A DNA stretch of 64,000 nucleotides from Patellaria atrata CBS 101060 (taxonomy: Eukaryota > Ascomycota > Dothideomycetes > Patellariales > Patellariaceae), in contig MU006090.1 of assembly GCA_010093705.1 (NCBI GenBank), forward strand, positions 562,056 to 626,055. The letters are read 5' to 3'. This document shows, piece by piece, positions 46,454 through 60,422 of the stretch; the stretch's first letter is position 1; each line of letters starts with the position of its first letter. The notes under the pieces were generated by a model. The model saw nothing but the letters and a program-made list of their open reading frames with translations. It was not told where the DNA came from and made no database searches. Both the position numbers and the translations under genes were made by a program.

Positions 46454-48493
46454 TCATTGGGGCTGCAGGGCCCTCTGTGCTTCAAATACTTTCTTAAACT
46501 TTTCCGTCGCTTCTCCGATTGAATCCATTGTAGGTGCTATCGTCTTATTGACGACGGCCGCACCGCCTTTGATGTTGCTTATATCCAACTTGAACTTCTT
46601 TCCCGATCGTTGCTGTTTTTCCGCATGCTGCCTTTTATAAGCTTCTATCCGCTCATTACGTTCGGCCTCCGCTTGATCAGATACAGCTTTGATCCTATCC
46701 AAAGACTTGTTCAAGGTCTCGACTAACTTCGGTATTTCATTCGCTCTATCGGGATCTCCCGACAAAAAAACCGACCAAAAGTAGTGCAGGAACTCTATGG
46801 TCGTGTTGTTCGTCAGGTTCAAATTATCGTAGATTGACGGAGACAATCCTAACACGGTAGGTTCGATGGGAGGAAAGGTTCCAGAGAAAGATGAAAAGTC
46901 ATCACCCTGAGCACGCCGCTGCTTTACCCCTCTCAATAGCTGCAGGATTGCGGAGTTTCGGCTAGTCGTACTGCCAACACGTCTACGACGTTTACCGCCA
47001 GGTTCCTCGTCGTCGCTGTCACTATCCTCGTGAACGCCAATGGCGGCGTCGAGCTTCAAGCCTCCCTTGCCGTCACTCGTTGCTAGCTCGGGGTCAATGT
47101 CCTTGCGCAAAGAATTGAGCACTTTGTGAGGAGATTGCTTGCTATACATTTTAGCCTGGGTTGAAATGGTGTCTTCTTTCTGCCGGGAAAAGAATAAACT
47201 TTGATTCTTGATGTCAAGAGGTACACGATTGTCTGTATTCCTCGACTGGAGATCCCTGAGTTGAATTTCATTAAAGGCGTTCTCGTCCATTCCGACAGGA
47301 TCATGTGGATCAGAATCGCTGGACGCGACCGCGGCTATTAGTTTTTCGCTCATACTATTCAGGACCTTGAGTATAGGTTCGGGTTTCTCATTATTTCCTG
47401 GACGCATCGTGATATCGGGCTTGGTATAGCGCTGTGAATAGTCTTGTTCGTTCCCCTCTAAGTCAATGAAATGAGGTACGTGAGACTCCTGTAGGTTTCC
47501 CGGATGATCCGCATTTTCATCGTAATCAAGATACTTATCTAATTTCGCATCGGTCTCGTATTCATCAAGATTCTTTTCCCCTTTGAGTTTTCTAAACAAC
47601 CTGCTCTTGAAGAATCGTACCCAAAATTGCACTTCGTCGAGAGGCGGTACATTTTCGTTATAAACACGTTTAACCAAGGGATGTTGATTGAAGATAAGCT
47701 GAATTTGTTCTCTGCTCAGATTGATCTTAGCTTGACCATCGCTATCGCTCTTGATCTTGATCTCGGAGAGGACATTGTAAGTCCCCTGATGTTGTGCTCT
47801 TTCGACGGCGTGGGCACGAAGGAGGTGGATACGGGTGGACCAAAACTGGTTAGAGAACTGTATTATGGATATGGATTCTGGTTTATCCTTTAAAGACTCA
47901 TTGAATCTTTGTTGAATGCTCGGGTTTGCATCGAGTAATGACCGTTGAAGAACCACATCTGACAGTAGTTTTGAGTCATCGTACCAAAATTCATCGTTTC
48001 TTGGGGTGGTTGATATAGCATGGGCGATAGCCATTGCAGCAGGTTGGCCCCCCGCGTTTACAGGCGGCGCTGCCGCTCCTGCAACTGCCCGTGAGCTCTC
48101 ATTCTTCGCTATTTCTACAGCGTTCCTAATAATTGCCGTTATATTCACTTGGTCTGTACGAGCATCTGTGGAGGTAAAGCTGAAGACATGGGTTTCGGGC
48201 TCGGTGGAGGATGGAGCTTGCGCAACGATCTTGATTGACACTCTAGCGCTGGTTGCTGGAGTTTGCTGCAGGTCTGCAGGATAAAAGGACAGTTAGCTCG
48301 CCCACGATATCTTGACCGTGAGGAAGGTATATCTTGCTAGATGTCATGACTTACTCGTAATTTGTGAGACCAGGACTGAAACGGCGGAGGTAGAGCCTGA
48401 GGAGAAGCTTGGTGTCCATATCACCGAGCGGTTGTCTTTGGATACTGATAGGGTTCCATTCTGTTTCTTGTAAGATGTAAGGACGCCTGGCAT
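46454..48493 (-). CDS. TFB1: TFIIH core subunit Tfb1/p62
   Basis: Two exons, 48493-48355 and 48273-46454, with an 81-nt intron, give 652 residues. The first exon supplies the start of the N-terminal PH-like domain (TSYKKQNGTLSVSKDNRSVIWTP), and the second continues it (VSIKIVAQAPSSTEPETHVFSFTS). Two BSD-type segments follow: RNDEFWYDDSKLL...LLDANPSIQQRFNESL and ...INLSREQIQLIFNQHPLVKRVYNENVPP...FWVRFFKSRLF. The C-terminal part includes FLHYFWSVFLSGDPDRANEIPKLVETLNKSLDRI. Tfb1 holds the TFIIH core together and binds activators and repair factors, acting in Pol II initiation and nucleotide excision repair. It is divergent from KGD1. Confidence 0.93.
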
Positions 48494-49226
48494 TCTTAAG
48501 CAATAGACACTAATGGTATAAGTTGCTAAAAATGCGAGAAGATGTCAAAATATCGATGGTCTCTCTTCGTTAGCGCGGCCGCTTCAGGTTAGGAACGTCA
48601 GTGTCTGAAGATGATTTCTGATTTTTGACGAGCAAGATGTTAAGGTAAAATGAACTCAATTGAAGCGCGAATCTATATCATTCATTACCATCAAGATTCT
48701 AGCAATGGCTCTGCCTGAGGGGATAACCTCCCGTCGACACCCAACGCTCGAAGACTGAGATGGAGCCCTCCCCCTCAAAAGCGCAAATACCGTAAATTCT
48801 ACACGACCTTTCGGTGACAGGACTGTTGTGCGACATATATAGAGACAGGTGGTCAATGAAATAAAACCATTAATACTCATAAGGAGACAAGAAAATGCCT
48901 CAGAAGTATAGGTATTTTGATTGATGAGGCCTTTTTTGGAGATGGGAATTTTTATTCATAGTAGTTCTAAAATGAGACGGAGGTGAGCCGAAAGTTGCCG
49001 TATTCTCCGCGAGTCCGATTTGCAGAATGCCGAGAAAGTGGTGACGGGGGGTGACGGTGTTCGCAGACTAACCGGCGCCTGCTTTGCTTTGAATCATTTC
49101 AACTCTAAACTTTGACACCATCGCATCTCCTTTTCCTCAACATCCTCCATTGAGTGCTGAATGCCTCTCTGATTTCTTCTTTTATCGTCGATTTAATGTT
49201 ATTTCATTTTTCGTGTTGACCTCATC
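48494..49226. promoter_or_regulatory. Divergent promoter region between TFB1 and KGD1
   Basis: A 733-bp gap between two divergent genes. Both promoters must lie here. A pyrimidine-rich leader (CATCTCCTTTTCCTC...) precedes the KGD1 start. No clear TATA box was assigned. Confidence 0.45.
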
Positions 49227-52200
49227 ATGCTGCGCACCTCAGTTCGACAATGGAGCACTCTTGCGGCAAACAGCTCCTACCGCCGAGCAAGCTCTTCCAG
49301 CTTCTCCACCTTTTCGAAAGGCTGGTCTTCAACCTCAGTTTCATCAAAACGTAGGGCTTTAGCTCTTGCTACTCGAACTCATGAAAAGAGAAGTTATGCC
49401 ATCGCCGCAGAAGAAACGGACAAGGGAGTGGTAAGCACATCTCGCCGCAATACGACCACATCAACTATATCTAATTGTTTTTTGGTAGGACCCAAATGAT
49501 TCCTTTCTTCAGGGTAATACAGCGAACTACGTTGATGCTATGTACATGCAATGGAAGCACGATCCTTCCAGTGTCCACATATCGTGGCAAGTCTATTTCC
49601 GTAACATGGAGGAAGGCGATATGCCTATATCACAAGCATTTCAGGCACCCCCTACAATCATTCCTCCTCCCGAAGGTGGTGTATCACATTTTACACCGGG
49701 TGTTGCCATGTCTACTGGAAGCGGCTCCGACACCATGAACCATTTAAAGGTCCAGCTATTGGTACGCGCATACCAAGCACGAGGACATCACAAAGCAAAA
49801 ATTGATCCACTTGGAATTCGCACGGAAGCTGAACAATTTGGATATTCAAGGCCGAGAGAGCTGGAACTATCACACTATAACTTCAGTGAAAAGGATCTAG
49901 AAGAAGAATTCAGTCTTGGGCCCGGTATTCTTCCCAGGTTTAAAACAGAGACTCGCGAGAAAATGAAGCTGAAAGATATTATCGCGGCTTGCGAAAAGAT
50001 ATACTGCGGTTCCTACGGTGTTGAATATATCCATATCCCAGATCGGGAACAGTGCGACTGGCTTCGTGAACGCCTTGAGGTAGAACAGCCCTATAAATAC
50101 TCCGTGGACGAAAAACGTCGAATTTTGGATCGCCTTATTTGGGGATCGAGCTTCGAGGCTTTCTTGGCCAACAAGTATCCAAACGACAAGCGCTTCGGGT
50201 TAGAAGGCGGAGAATCACTTATTCCTGGCATGAAGGCCCTCATAGACCGAAGCGTAGACTACGGCGTAAAAGACATCATCATCGGAATGCCTCATCGTGG
50301 TCGTCTAAATGTTTTGAGTAACGTTGTGCGCAAACCCAACGAGTCTATTTTTAGCGAATTTGCTGGAAGTGCTGATCCGTCTGATGAGGGTTCCGGTGAT
50401 GTGAAATATCATCTGGGAATGAACTTCGAAAGGCCTACACCATCAGGAAAGCGAGTGCAACTATCACTAGTGGCTAATCCCTCCCATCTTGAAGCAGAAG
50501 ATCCAGTTGTGCTTGGAAAGACTAGGGCCATCCTACATTACAATAACGATGAGCAAGAAGCAAATACAGCTATGGGTGTACTCCTACACGGTGATGCCGC
50601 TTTCGCAGGTCAGGGCGTCGTGTATGAGACTATGGGCTTCCATCAATTGCCCAAGTATCATACTGGCGGAACCATCCACATTATTGTGAATAACCAGATC
50701 GGGTTTACTACTGACCCACGTTTTGCCCGCTCAACCCCATACTGTTCTGATATTGCTAAAGCAATTGATGCACCCGTTTTTCACGTCAATGGTGATGACG
50801 TAGAGGCGCTAAACTTCGTGTGCCAACTAGCTGCCGACTGGCGTGCAAAGTTCAAGAAAGACGTGGTCATTGACATGGTATGTTACAGAAAGCAAGGCCA
50901 CAACGAAACCGATCAACCATTCTTCACGCAACCGCTTATGTACAAGCGCATCGTTGAGCAAGAGCCCGCTCTTGACAAATATGTTAAGCAGCTAATTGCC
51001 GAAAAGTCTTTCACCAAAGATGATATTGAGGAGCACAAGAAGTGGGTGTGGGGGATGCTGGACGAAAGCTTCCAGCGAAGCAAAGACTACCAACCTAGTG
51101 CTAAAGAATGGTTGACTTCCGCTTGGAATGGCTTCAAGTCTCCAAAGGAGTTAGCTACCGAAGTCCTTCCTCATCTCCCCACCGCCGTAGATAAAGAAAT
51201 CCTAACGAACGTTGCGGAAACGATCGGAGGGGCGCCGGAGGATTTCCATGTCCACAAGAACTTGAAGCGTATATTGTCTGGCAGAACAAAGACTGTCGTT
51301 GAGGGTAAGAATATCGATATGGCTACCGCTGAAGCATTGGCTTTTGGTACACTTTGTATGGAAGGTCATCATGTTCGTGTTTCCGGACAGGATGTTGAAC
51401 GTGGTACTTTTTCTCAACGACATGCTGTCCTCCATGACCAGGAAACTGAAGCTACCTATACCCCATTGCAACACGTGAGCAAGGATCAAGGTACCTTCGT
51501 CATTTCAAACTCTTCATTAAGCGAGTTTGGCGTGCTTGGTTTCGAATATGGTTATTCTCTGTCCTCCCCTAACGCTCTCGTTATCTGGGAAGCTCAGTTC
51601 GGTGATTTCGCGAACAATGCTCAATGCATCATCGACCAGTTCATCGCCTCTGGCGAAGTCAAATGGCTACAGCGCAGCGGTCTCGTCATGAGCTTGCCCC
51701 ACGGTTACGATGGTCAAGGACCTGAGCACTCGTCAGGTAGAATGGAACGATATCTCCAACTTTGCAACGAAGACCCGCGGGTATTTCCCAGCCCCGAAAG
51801 GCTCGATCGCCAACATCAAGACTGCAACATGCAAATCGCATTCCTTACCAAACCATCCAACATGTTCCACATCCTACGCCGACAAATGAACAGACAGTTC
51901 CGTAAACGTAAGTGACACTAACTCAAAACCTAATCATATTACATGAATACTGACACTTTTAATAGCCCTCGTCCTCTTCTTCAGCAAATCGCTCCTCCGT
52001 CACCCCATCGCTCGCTCCGATATCGAAGAGTTCACGGGGGAATCCCACTTCCAATGGATCATTCCAGACCCGGAGCACGACACCAAATCCATCGCGCCGC
52101 GCGAGGAAATCTCTCGTGTCATCCTCTGCTCCGGCCAAGTGTACGCCGCGCTCCACAAATACCGCCAGGAGAACAAGATCTCCGACGTCGCCATTACGCG

Positions 52201-52507
52201 CATCGAGCAGCTTCACCCCTTCCCCTGGGCGCAGCTCAAGGAGAACCTCGACAGCTACCCCAACGCGCAGAATATCGTGTGGTGCCAGGAGGAGCCGTTG
52301 AACGCGGGCGCCTGGAGCTTCACCCAGCCGAGGATCGAGACCCTGTTGAATGAGACTGAACATCATAATAGACGCCATGTCATGTATGCGGGTAGGAATC
52401 CGAGCGCGAGTGTGGCGACGGGGTTGAAGGCTGTGCATCAGAGGGAGGAGAAGGAGTTGCTTGAGAAGGCTTTTTCGGTTAAGCAGGATAAGTTGAAGGG
52501 AGAGTAG
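49227..52507 (+). CDS. KGD1: 2-oxoglutarate dehydrogenase E1 component, mitochondrial
   Basis: Three exons, 49227-49430, 49489-51907 and 51966-52507, with two 58-nt introns, give 1054 residues, the usual length. The first ~60 residues are a Ser/Arg-rich mitochondrial targeting sequence. Motifs follow: [18 protein letters not shown], the E1 signature [80 protein letters not shown] and [12 protein letters not shown]. These form the thiamine-diphosphate and Mg2+ sites. The enzyme decarboxylates 2-oxoglutarate and passes the succinyl group to E2 in the TCA cycle. No break or missing key residue was seen. Confidence 0.97.
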
Positions 52508-55500
52508 GGGGTTGTTAGGAAGTAGCTTCATGCGAATTTAAACTTTGAGTATGGTTATGCTGCTGCTACTGCTGTTTAGGATTCTCGTGTTTGTTTTTAT
52601 TCTCTCCCTTTATTCAGTCGTGTTGGGTTCGGTAGCGGGTTCATATATCTCCCGTGCAGGGTCAACGAGGCTGATGTGCGATACGGCCGGATTCGGAAAA
52701 TGAGGGGGCGATTGTATAGTAGAGCTTTCTTTGTATTTATGTTCAGTATTCATTTTTATGGCAGAGTGTTTACTGAGAGTCTGATTGGTGTGTGAATCCT
52801 GGTTTACCTTATACCTTCCTTTGGCATTGAAGGAGGAAGTGCTAGGAGATGACTGGACTGGACTGGAGCGTACTGGAGCGTACTAACATGTTTATGAGAT
52901 GAACAGTGGACTATAAAACGGGAGATTGTGGAAAGGGTACTGGGCTATCCGATACAAAAGGAGCAGTGGTGTGTGAAATACAAAAGAACTGGAACGAAAG
53001 GAACCCACTAGCGAGTACCAACACTCGAGGGGCTCGGACTACCAAGTGCGTATTGAGCTCAGCAACGGTAAGGTATAGTACAGTAACATCGGCTTTGATT
53101 GCATGGTATCGTATAAAAATACAGGGAAGAATATGTTCCTGTAGATTCTGGTGAGTTGACAAAGGTACATAGCCGACCTGGATAAAGCGTAATGAAGTTG
53201 CGATATTGAACTGCGATATCCGCGTAAGCAACCTAAATAACGGCGGTATGGTACAGGTTGAGGTGCTTCGTACAGTCCAGTCGTTATATTGGACTGTGGG
53301 GAGTCTGAGAGGACTTTTGGTAGGTTTGTACAGAGCGTGCGAGTGGAATGATAGGGATATGAACATGCTTGTACAGTACTTTACTATACAAACATTGGAA
53401 AGAGCTACTTCGAGTATACATTTACTGAGAGAACCTAATATCTTACCTTCCGAGTCCCTAGTACCCTAGGTAGTGACTGATGTAGGAAGGGCGGAAACTT
53501 GCAGAGAGATACAGAATCTAGTATACATCACACTGCATATATCCTCGTGAATATGAGAGGACGCATCACCAGAGTCGCTGCCGTATAACGTATCTTACTC
53601 AGTCCGTACACCACCAACGACCTACTTGTAGCCCGGCAAGCCTGGAACCTGTCCCGACGCATGCCGGGTAGGTGAAAAGTCGGTAGTTCATCATAAGGGT
53701 GTCGGTTCTATAGGATCCGAGAAGGTGGTTTCCTTCTGTTTGCTCGCTCGGATATGGGAACACGGCAGAGTTAGGACTAAACGCGGAGCCCGCGGACGTC
53801 GTTACTGTCATAATATGCTCTTCTTTCTCCACAGTGTATGTGAGATGAGGCCACGCGGCCGTATGCGTACTGTTCCTCTAAGAGTATGGGATTGCTTGGG
53901 TGGTTGGCCCTATCTTGGGGTTTACCCTGATGGTGCTGAGGGAAGATCGCGGATGGGACCAAAAATTAGGGGTATGATGGGAGATAAGATAAGAGCGGGT
54001 AGATGGGTGGCTTACTTTCCGGGAACAAGGCCCGCTCACCAGGCTTGCTTGCGTGATGGGGGAAAACGGTTTTGGCTAGACGGATTCGTTATAACTTAAC
54101 CGAGATGAGTGATCCTTCACTAACTTTATCTAGTTCTCATCACGAGCGACGCTAGGTAGGAGGTTCTATAATTCTGTTGATATTATAGGGCGGCTCGTAA
54201 GAAGGTTGTGATTTATTATATGTACTATGCATTACAAGTATTTTGTCCAACCTAAATTGATATCTTAGGTTGATTGATAAACCGCGAGCAAGGGTGTTAA
54301 CAATATTCCGAAACGGTAATTCGTGATACATTGGTGCAAAACGTTGTTACCGTGGCTTCGGAATTCTACCACGCATGGCAGATTTGCAACTTCGCCGCTT
54401 CCACCATAAGAACTGGTACTCCCTTGTTCTACCTCCGATTCGCAAAACGGTCAACGACGTGCTACCTCCATCACCGATGGTATACGACATCAAACGCTCG
54501 CGCCGTTTACTCAACCTCCTATCGGAAGGTTGCTTTACCGCGCATGCCCGTTTGATGTCACCTCTGGTAACGCAAAGACGACGTCGGTACAACTTCAGTA
54601 GGGCTAAAGAGTCATAACGTCGACGGAGCGCGCGGGTTTTTATGATAATGTAGAAGGCTACATAAGGAATTTGGCGGGATGATGATGTTGGATTTTGTCG
54701 GCTACTCGACGCTCCGACGCGCAAGAGTCGGGTGGTGCAATTTAGGTTTGGGCGCCTTGAACGAGGCAGATTGAAACGAAATGTAAGGCAAGACTTGACG
54801 ACTCTTAGCGTTTTTGAAGGTGGGATTTACATACGCCGCAATCATAAGTGTCTTGTTACGTGAGAAGACATTGTGATTGTTTCTGTAGTGAGACTGTGTT
54901 TGGAAAAGAGAAGCAAATCTCTGACACAATGCATTCATTAGGTATTGACCATGACTGTCCAAGATCACCACAGTACTTCAACGGTGCCAGCTCGTGAGTT
55001 GAAGGAAGGCGAATTAAAGGTGGGATATAGATACCTTTGGGATTATGGTAGGGAGCCGGAAGGAGCAGGAACGTTGCAGGGTCTTAGGATCGCTCGCGGT
55101 CGTGCACTTTCACGTGCAGTTATGCAAAGATTTATGATTGATAACGACGCATATTGTGCAGAAATAGCTCTTAGTCAGAGTCAAACAAGATTTCCCATTG
55201 GACACGGCGAACGGTTATGGCCCATCCGAGCAGTTGATGTATCTTGGCAACTGACTACCGCGGAAGACATAACAAGTCAGGACAATTTCTTGGGACTATC
55301 TCTCTTCCGGCATCTCTCCAGCCGAACAGGGTAGGAGCTACCCGTGCTTGCTACTCTTTAACACTTTTTGCCCACTGTCGTTACCTACATGACCTTCCTA
55401 TGATCCCCATTTAATTCTCCTCCTAGTTGTCTAACCTCAACTTCAGACAACGCGTCTTCTTTTCACTCTACTTTCTTTTCTTCAGCAATTGTTCTTCTTC

Positions 55501-55587
55501 GTGAGAAACTCACACGTGTTTTGCCTTACAGTCAACTCTACTGTCTTCCACTCTTTCAACTTCTTCTCATCACAATAATCTCTCTAA
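52508..55587. other. Intergenic, upstream of the ABC transporter
   Basis: About 3 kb. Contains a short tandem GGACT/GGAGCGTACT run at 52851-52886. An ORF at 54945-55334 (plus) has no recognisable domain and is not called. The last ~150 bases before 55588 are CT-rich, a typical fungal leader. Confidence 0.45.
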
Positions 55588-58500
55588 ATGTCTCTCGTGG
55601 GCAATTTTGCCTTTGGGAGCAACGATAGGACTGCTCAGACCTCAGGTTCCCCCGAAACAGGAACATACCAAACCGGCCGAAGGAACAGCAGAGTTGCCCA
55701 AGAAAACGAAGAAGCTGCTGAAGCTAATCGCCCCACCAGTAACCGCAGCAACGCGCGCCGGAGAAGTAGTGTCACTCAACCAGATATCAACACATCCCCC
55801 AGGACGATGAGAAGAGACGGACACCCCGCGATTGGGGACGAGAAACATGTTATGAATGATCCTAGAGGCGACGGTATCCATGGTGACACCTACTATCCAG
55901 ATGGAATCCCACCCAACGGGCACGAATCTTCGAAAGAACTCGCGATTGAACCTTCAGATAGCTCCTCCGCCGATGACGAGAAAGAGCAGACACGCCGCGA
56001 TTTAGAGGTCACAGATTTGGCCAGACGTTTGACTAGACAATCAACCGCTCATTCTGACGTCGGGGAGAACGACCCCTTCTCACCAGTGCCTGGTTCTACT
56101 TTGGATCCCAATTCTCCCAACTTCAAACCCCGCTCTTGGATAAAGGCTTTAATGCATGTTAAATCTCGAGACCCTGAAAAATACCCCGAACGCACGGCTG
56201 GTGTAGCATTCAAGAATCTCAGCGCCCATGGTTATGGTACCGCTACGGACTATCAGAGAACTGTAGGCAACATCTTTCTTCAGGCAGTAGGTCTCGCTAG
56301 GAAAGTTTTGGGCGTGGGTCAACGCAGGATTGACATCTTACGGAACCTTGACGGCTTGGTGGAATCGGGAGAAATGCTTGTGGTACTTGGTCCTCCTGGC
56401 TCTGGATGTTCGACGTTCCTTAAGTCTATTGCCGGTGACACACATGGCTTTGTTGTAGACAACGATTCTTATGTCAATTACCAAGGTACGTGATGATACC
56501 TAAACATCCAACCGCTCTGTAATCGTACTAATTCGCGTTATTTATAGGCATAAGTGCGAAACAGATGCATAAAGATTTCCGTGGAGAGGCTATCTACACC
56601 GCAGAAGTTGACGTCCATTTCCCCATGCTGAGTGTTGGAGACACGCTCTACTTTGCTGCCCGCGCCCGAGCACCTCGTACTATGCCTGGTGGTATCAGTA
56701 AGAGAGAGTTTGGCGAGACGATGCGAGATGTCATCATGGCTGTATTCGGTATTTCTCACACGAAGAACACCAGAGTTGGTAACGACTTTATCCGCGGTGT
56801 TAGTGGTGGAGAAAGGAAACGTGTGTCAATCGCTGAGGCCGCATTGAGCCAAGCTCCTCTCCAATGCTGGGACAATAGTACTCGTGGTCTTGACTCCGCC
56901 AATGCCATCGAATTCATTAAGACATTGCGTATGGAGACAGAATTGATGGGTGCAACTGCATGCGTCTCCATTTACCAATCACCACAGAGCGCTTATGATG
57001 TAAGTTTATGGTACCCTCAGACGTTCCACACGATATGCTAACATGTCCTCTTGCAGCTATTCGATAAGGTGATCGTACTCTATGAGGGTCGACAGATTTA
57101 CTTCGGTCGCTGCGATGAAGCGAGGCAATATTTCGTGGACCTGGGATTCTGGTGCCCCGATCGCCAAACTACGCCTGATTTCTTAACATCCATGACCAGT
57201 GCGGCTGAACGTATCGTTAGAGATGGTTTCGAGAACAGAGTCCCGCGAACTCCGGATGACTTTGCTAAGGCTTGGCAAGCGAGTCCCCAGCGAGCAAAGC
57301 TGCTTAGAGACATTGATGAGTACCACAAGAAGTACACCATTGGAGGCGAATATCTCGAACGTTTCAAACACTCTCGTCGCCAGCAACAAGCGAAGCGACA
57401 ACACGTCAAATCCCCGTACACTCTGTCTTACAGTCAGCAAGTCAAACTCTGCCTTTGGCGTGGCTTTCAGCGATTGAAGGGTGACCCTTCTCTGACCTTT
57501 ACTCAACTCTTCGGAAACTTCCTCATCGCTCTTGTTATCGGCAGTGTCTTTTACAATCTCTCTGATGACACGAACAGCTTCTACGCTCGTGGAGCTCTTC
57601 TATTCTTCGCTATCCTAATGAATGCTTTTGGCAGTGCTTTGGAGATTCTCACGCTGTACGCACAACGTAGCATTGTAGAGAAGCACTCCAGATACGCTCT
57701 TTACCATCCGTCAACAGAAGCTCTGGCCTCGATGCTCACAGATATGCCTTACAAAATATTGAACGCAATTATCTTCAACACCACCATATACTTCATGACG
57801 AATCTTCGACGTGAACCTGGACCTTTTTTCTTCTTCTTGCTCATATCGTTCTTCCTCACTTTGGCCATGTCCATGTTGTTCCGGACGATTGCGTCGGTTT
57901 CAAGAAGTTTAGCACAAGCTTTAGCCCCGGCAGCCATTCTCATCCTTGCTATCGTCATTTACACCGGATTCGTCATTCCTACTCGGTATATGCTTGGCTG
58001 GGCCCGCTGGATCAATTATCTAGACGTGGTTGCTTACGGTTTCGAAGCTCTAATGATTAATGAGTTTCATGATCGCCAGTTTCCGTGCTCGGTCTTCATG
58101 CCACCCTTTCCTGACGCTTCAGGCCTTCAGAGGGTCTGTTCTACAGTCGGTGCGCAGCCAGGTTCTGATACCGTTGATGGCGATGCATATATGAATTCCA
58201 CCTTCGCGTATTATCATTCTCATAAATGGAGGGATTTCGGCATCATCATAGCATTTATAATCTTCCTGATGTTTACCTATCTAGCCGCCACCGAGTGGAT
58301 ATCAGCTAAGAAATCTAAGGGTGAAGTTCTTGTCTTTCGCCGTGGTAAAGGCCCGGCACATCTCACCAAAGCTTCATCCCAGGACGTCGAAGCTATCTCA
58401 GAGAAGCCTGTTGGAGCCGAACACAACTTGAAGTCAGATCCTTCAGCCGTTATCCAAAGGCAGACCGCTATTTTTCACTGGCAAGACGTTTGCTACGATA

Positions 58501-60422
58501 TTAACATCAAGAAGGAAACTCGCAGAATTCTGGATCATGTTGATGGTTGGGTCAAACCTGGTACTCTCACTGCTCTCATGGGTGTATCTGGTGCAGGTAA
58601 GACTACTTTACTTGATGTCCTTGCTACTCGTACGACAATTGGAGTCGTCACCGGCGAGATGCTTGTGGACGGGCGACTCAGAGACGCATCATTCCAACGC
58701 AAGACTGGTTATGTTCAACAGCAGGATCTCCACCTGTCAACATCTACTGTTCGGGAGGCTCTGAATTTCAGTGCTCTTCTGCGACAACCCGCGCATATTC
58801 CCAAGGCAGAGAAACTGGCATATGTGGATGAAGTCATTAAGCTTCTGGATATGAAAGAATACGCGGATGCAGTCGTTGGTGTTCCTGGAGAAGGTCTCAA
58901 CGTTGAACAGCGTAAACGTCTCACAATCGGTGTGGAGCTCGCAGCGAAGCCTGAACTTCTTCTGTTCCTTGATGAACCTACATCAGGTTTGGACAGTCAG
59001 ACATCATGGGCCATCTGTGATCTGATGGAGAAGCTCACAAAGAACGGTCAAGCGGTTCTATGTACCATTCATCAACCCTCTGCCATGTTGTTCCAACGTT
59101 TCGATCGACTTCTGTTCCTTGCCAAAGGCGGTAAGACGGTGTATTTCGGTGAAGTCGGAAAGAACTCTCAAATTTTGATTGACTATTTCGAGCGTAACGG
59201 CGGCTTCCCTTGCCCTCGTGATGCTAATCCTGCCGAATGGATGCTTGAAGTCATTGGCGCAGCACCTGGATCCCACACTGATATCGATTGGTTTGACGTT
59301 TGGCGTAACAGCCTAGAATACCAAGAAGTCCAGAGGCATCTCCTGGAGCTAAAGGAGGAGAGACCATTGGTAACTCAGCCTAAGTCGTCCCCCGATGACA
59401 AAGCTAGTTACCGCGAATTCGCAGCACCTTTCGGAGTCCAACTATGGGAAGTCCTCAAGCGAGTATTTGAACAGTACTGGCGCACTCCGTCATACATTTA
59501 CTCTAAGGGGTCTATTTGCGTGTTCTCCGGTCTATTCATCGGTTTTTCCTTCTTCAACGTCAGGAACAGCCAGCAGGGTCTCCAGAATCAGATGTTCTCA
59601 CTTTTCGCGCTTATGATAATCTTCGGTCAGCTCGTTCAACAGATTATGCCTCTATTCGTTACCCAACGCGCCCTGTACGAGGTTCGAGAGCGTCCATCAA
59701 AGGCATACTCGTGGAAAGCTTTCATGATTGCGAACATCATTGTTGAGATCCCTTGGAACAGTCTTATGGCCGTCTTCATCTTCTTCTGTTGGTACTACCC
59801 GATCGGATTATATCGCAATGCCGAGGCCACCGATTCGGTTAACTTACGCGGTTTCCAAATGTTCCTCTTCCTCCTGACCTTCCTTCTCTTCACTTGTACA
59901 TTCGCCGATATGGTCATTGCAGCCATCGAGGACGCGGAAACCGGTGGCAATATTGCTAATCTTGCGTTCTCTCTCTGCTTGATCTTCTGTGGTGTCCTTG
60001 TAGGCCCGGAAGCATTGCCTGGTTTCTGGATCTTTATGTATCGTGTGTCCCCGTTCACGTATCTTATCTCAGGTATGCTCTCAACAGCGGTCGCGGACAC
60101 CAATGTTGTGTGTGCCGACAATGAGTTCCTCCACTTCGAACCACCTTCTGGACAAACATGTGCCGAATACATGGATCCCTTGATTCGAGATGCTATAGGT
60201 TATCTGCAACCACAGACCGAAAATTCGACAACAGACTGCAGCTATTGTACCATTTCTTCCACCAACTCCTATCTTGCCAGCGTTAACGCTTACTACAGCG
60301 AATCGTGGCGCAATTTCGGCATCATGTGGGCTTTCATCATCTTCAATATTTTCGGTGCACTCTTTTTCTACTGGCTCGGAAGGGTTCCCAAGAAAACCAA
60401 TGTGAAAGAGAAGAAGGAATAG
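55588..60422 (+). CDS. PDR-type ABC transporter (ABCG full transporter)
   Basis: Three exons, 55588-56485, 56548-56999 and 57057-60422, give 1571 residues in the order NBD1-TMD1-NBD2-TMD2. The first ~200 residues are a charged, Ser-rich tail. NBD1 has the PDR-typical degenerate Walker [10 protein letters not shown] (Cys for Lys), [16 protein letters not shown], and [14 protein letters not shown], where a degenerate Walker B lies. NBD2 has a canonical Walker [29 protein letters not shown] and [12 protein letters not shown]. Each TMD has about six hydrophobic segments, with a Cys-bearing extracellular loop before the last (SDNEF/CAEYMDP region). PDR pumps export azoles, plant defence compounds or own metabolites across the plasma membrane. 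The substrate is unknown. The asymmetric Walker sites are the family norm, not damage. Confidence 0.95.

Noticed and set aside
54945-55334. 129-residue plus-strand ORF upstream of the ABC transporter
   Set aside because: No recognisable domain, signal peptide or splice context. The length is within chance for this window, and it may lie in the transporter promoter.
56780-56930. NBD1 of the ABC transporter as inactivated
   Set aside because: The Cys in Walker A and the altered Walker B are the normal degenerate form in PDR transporters.
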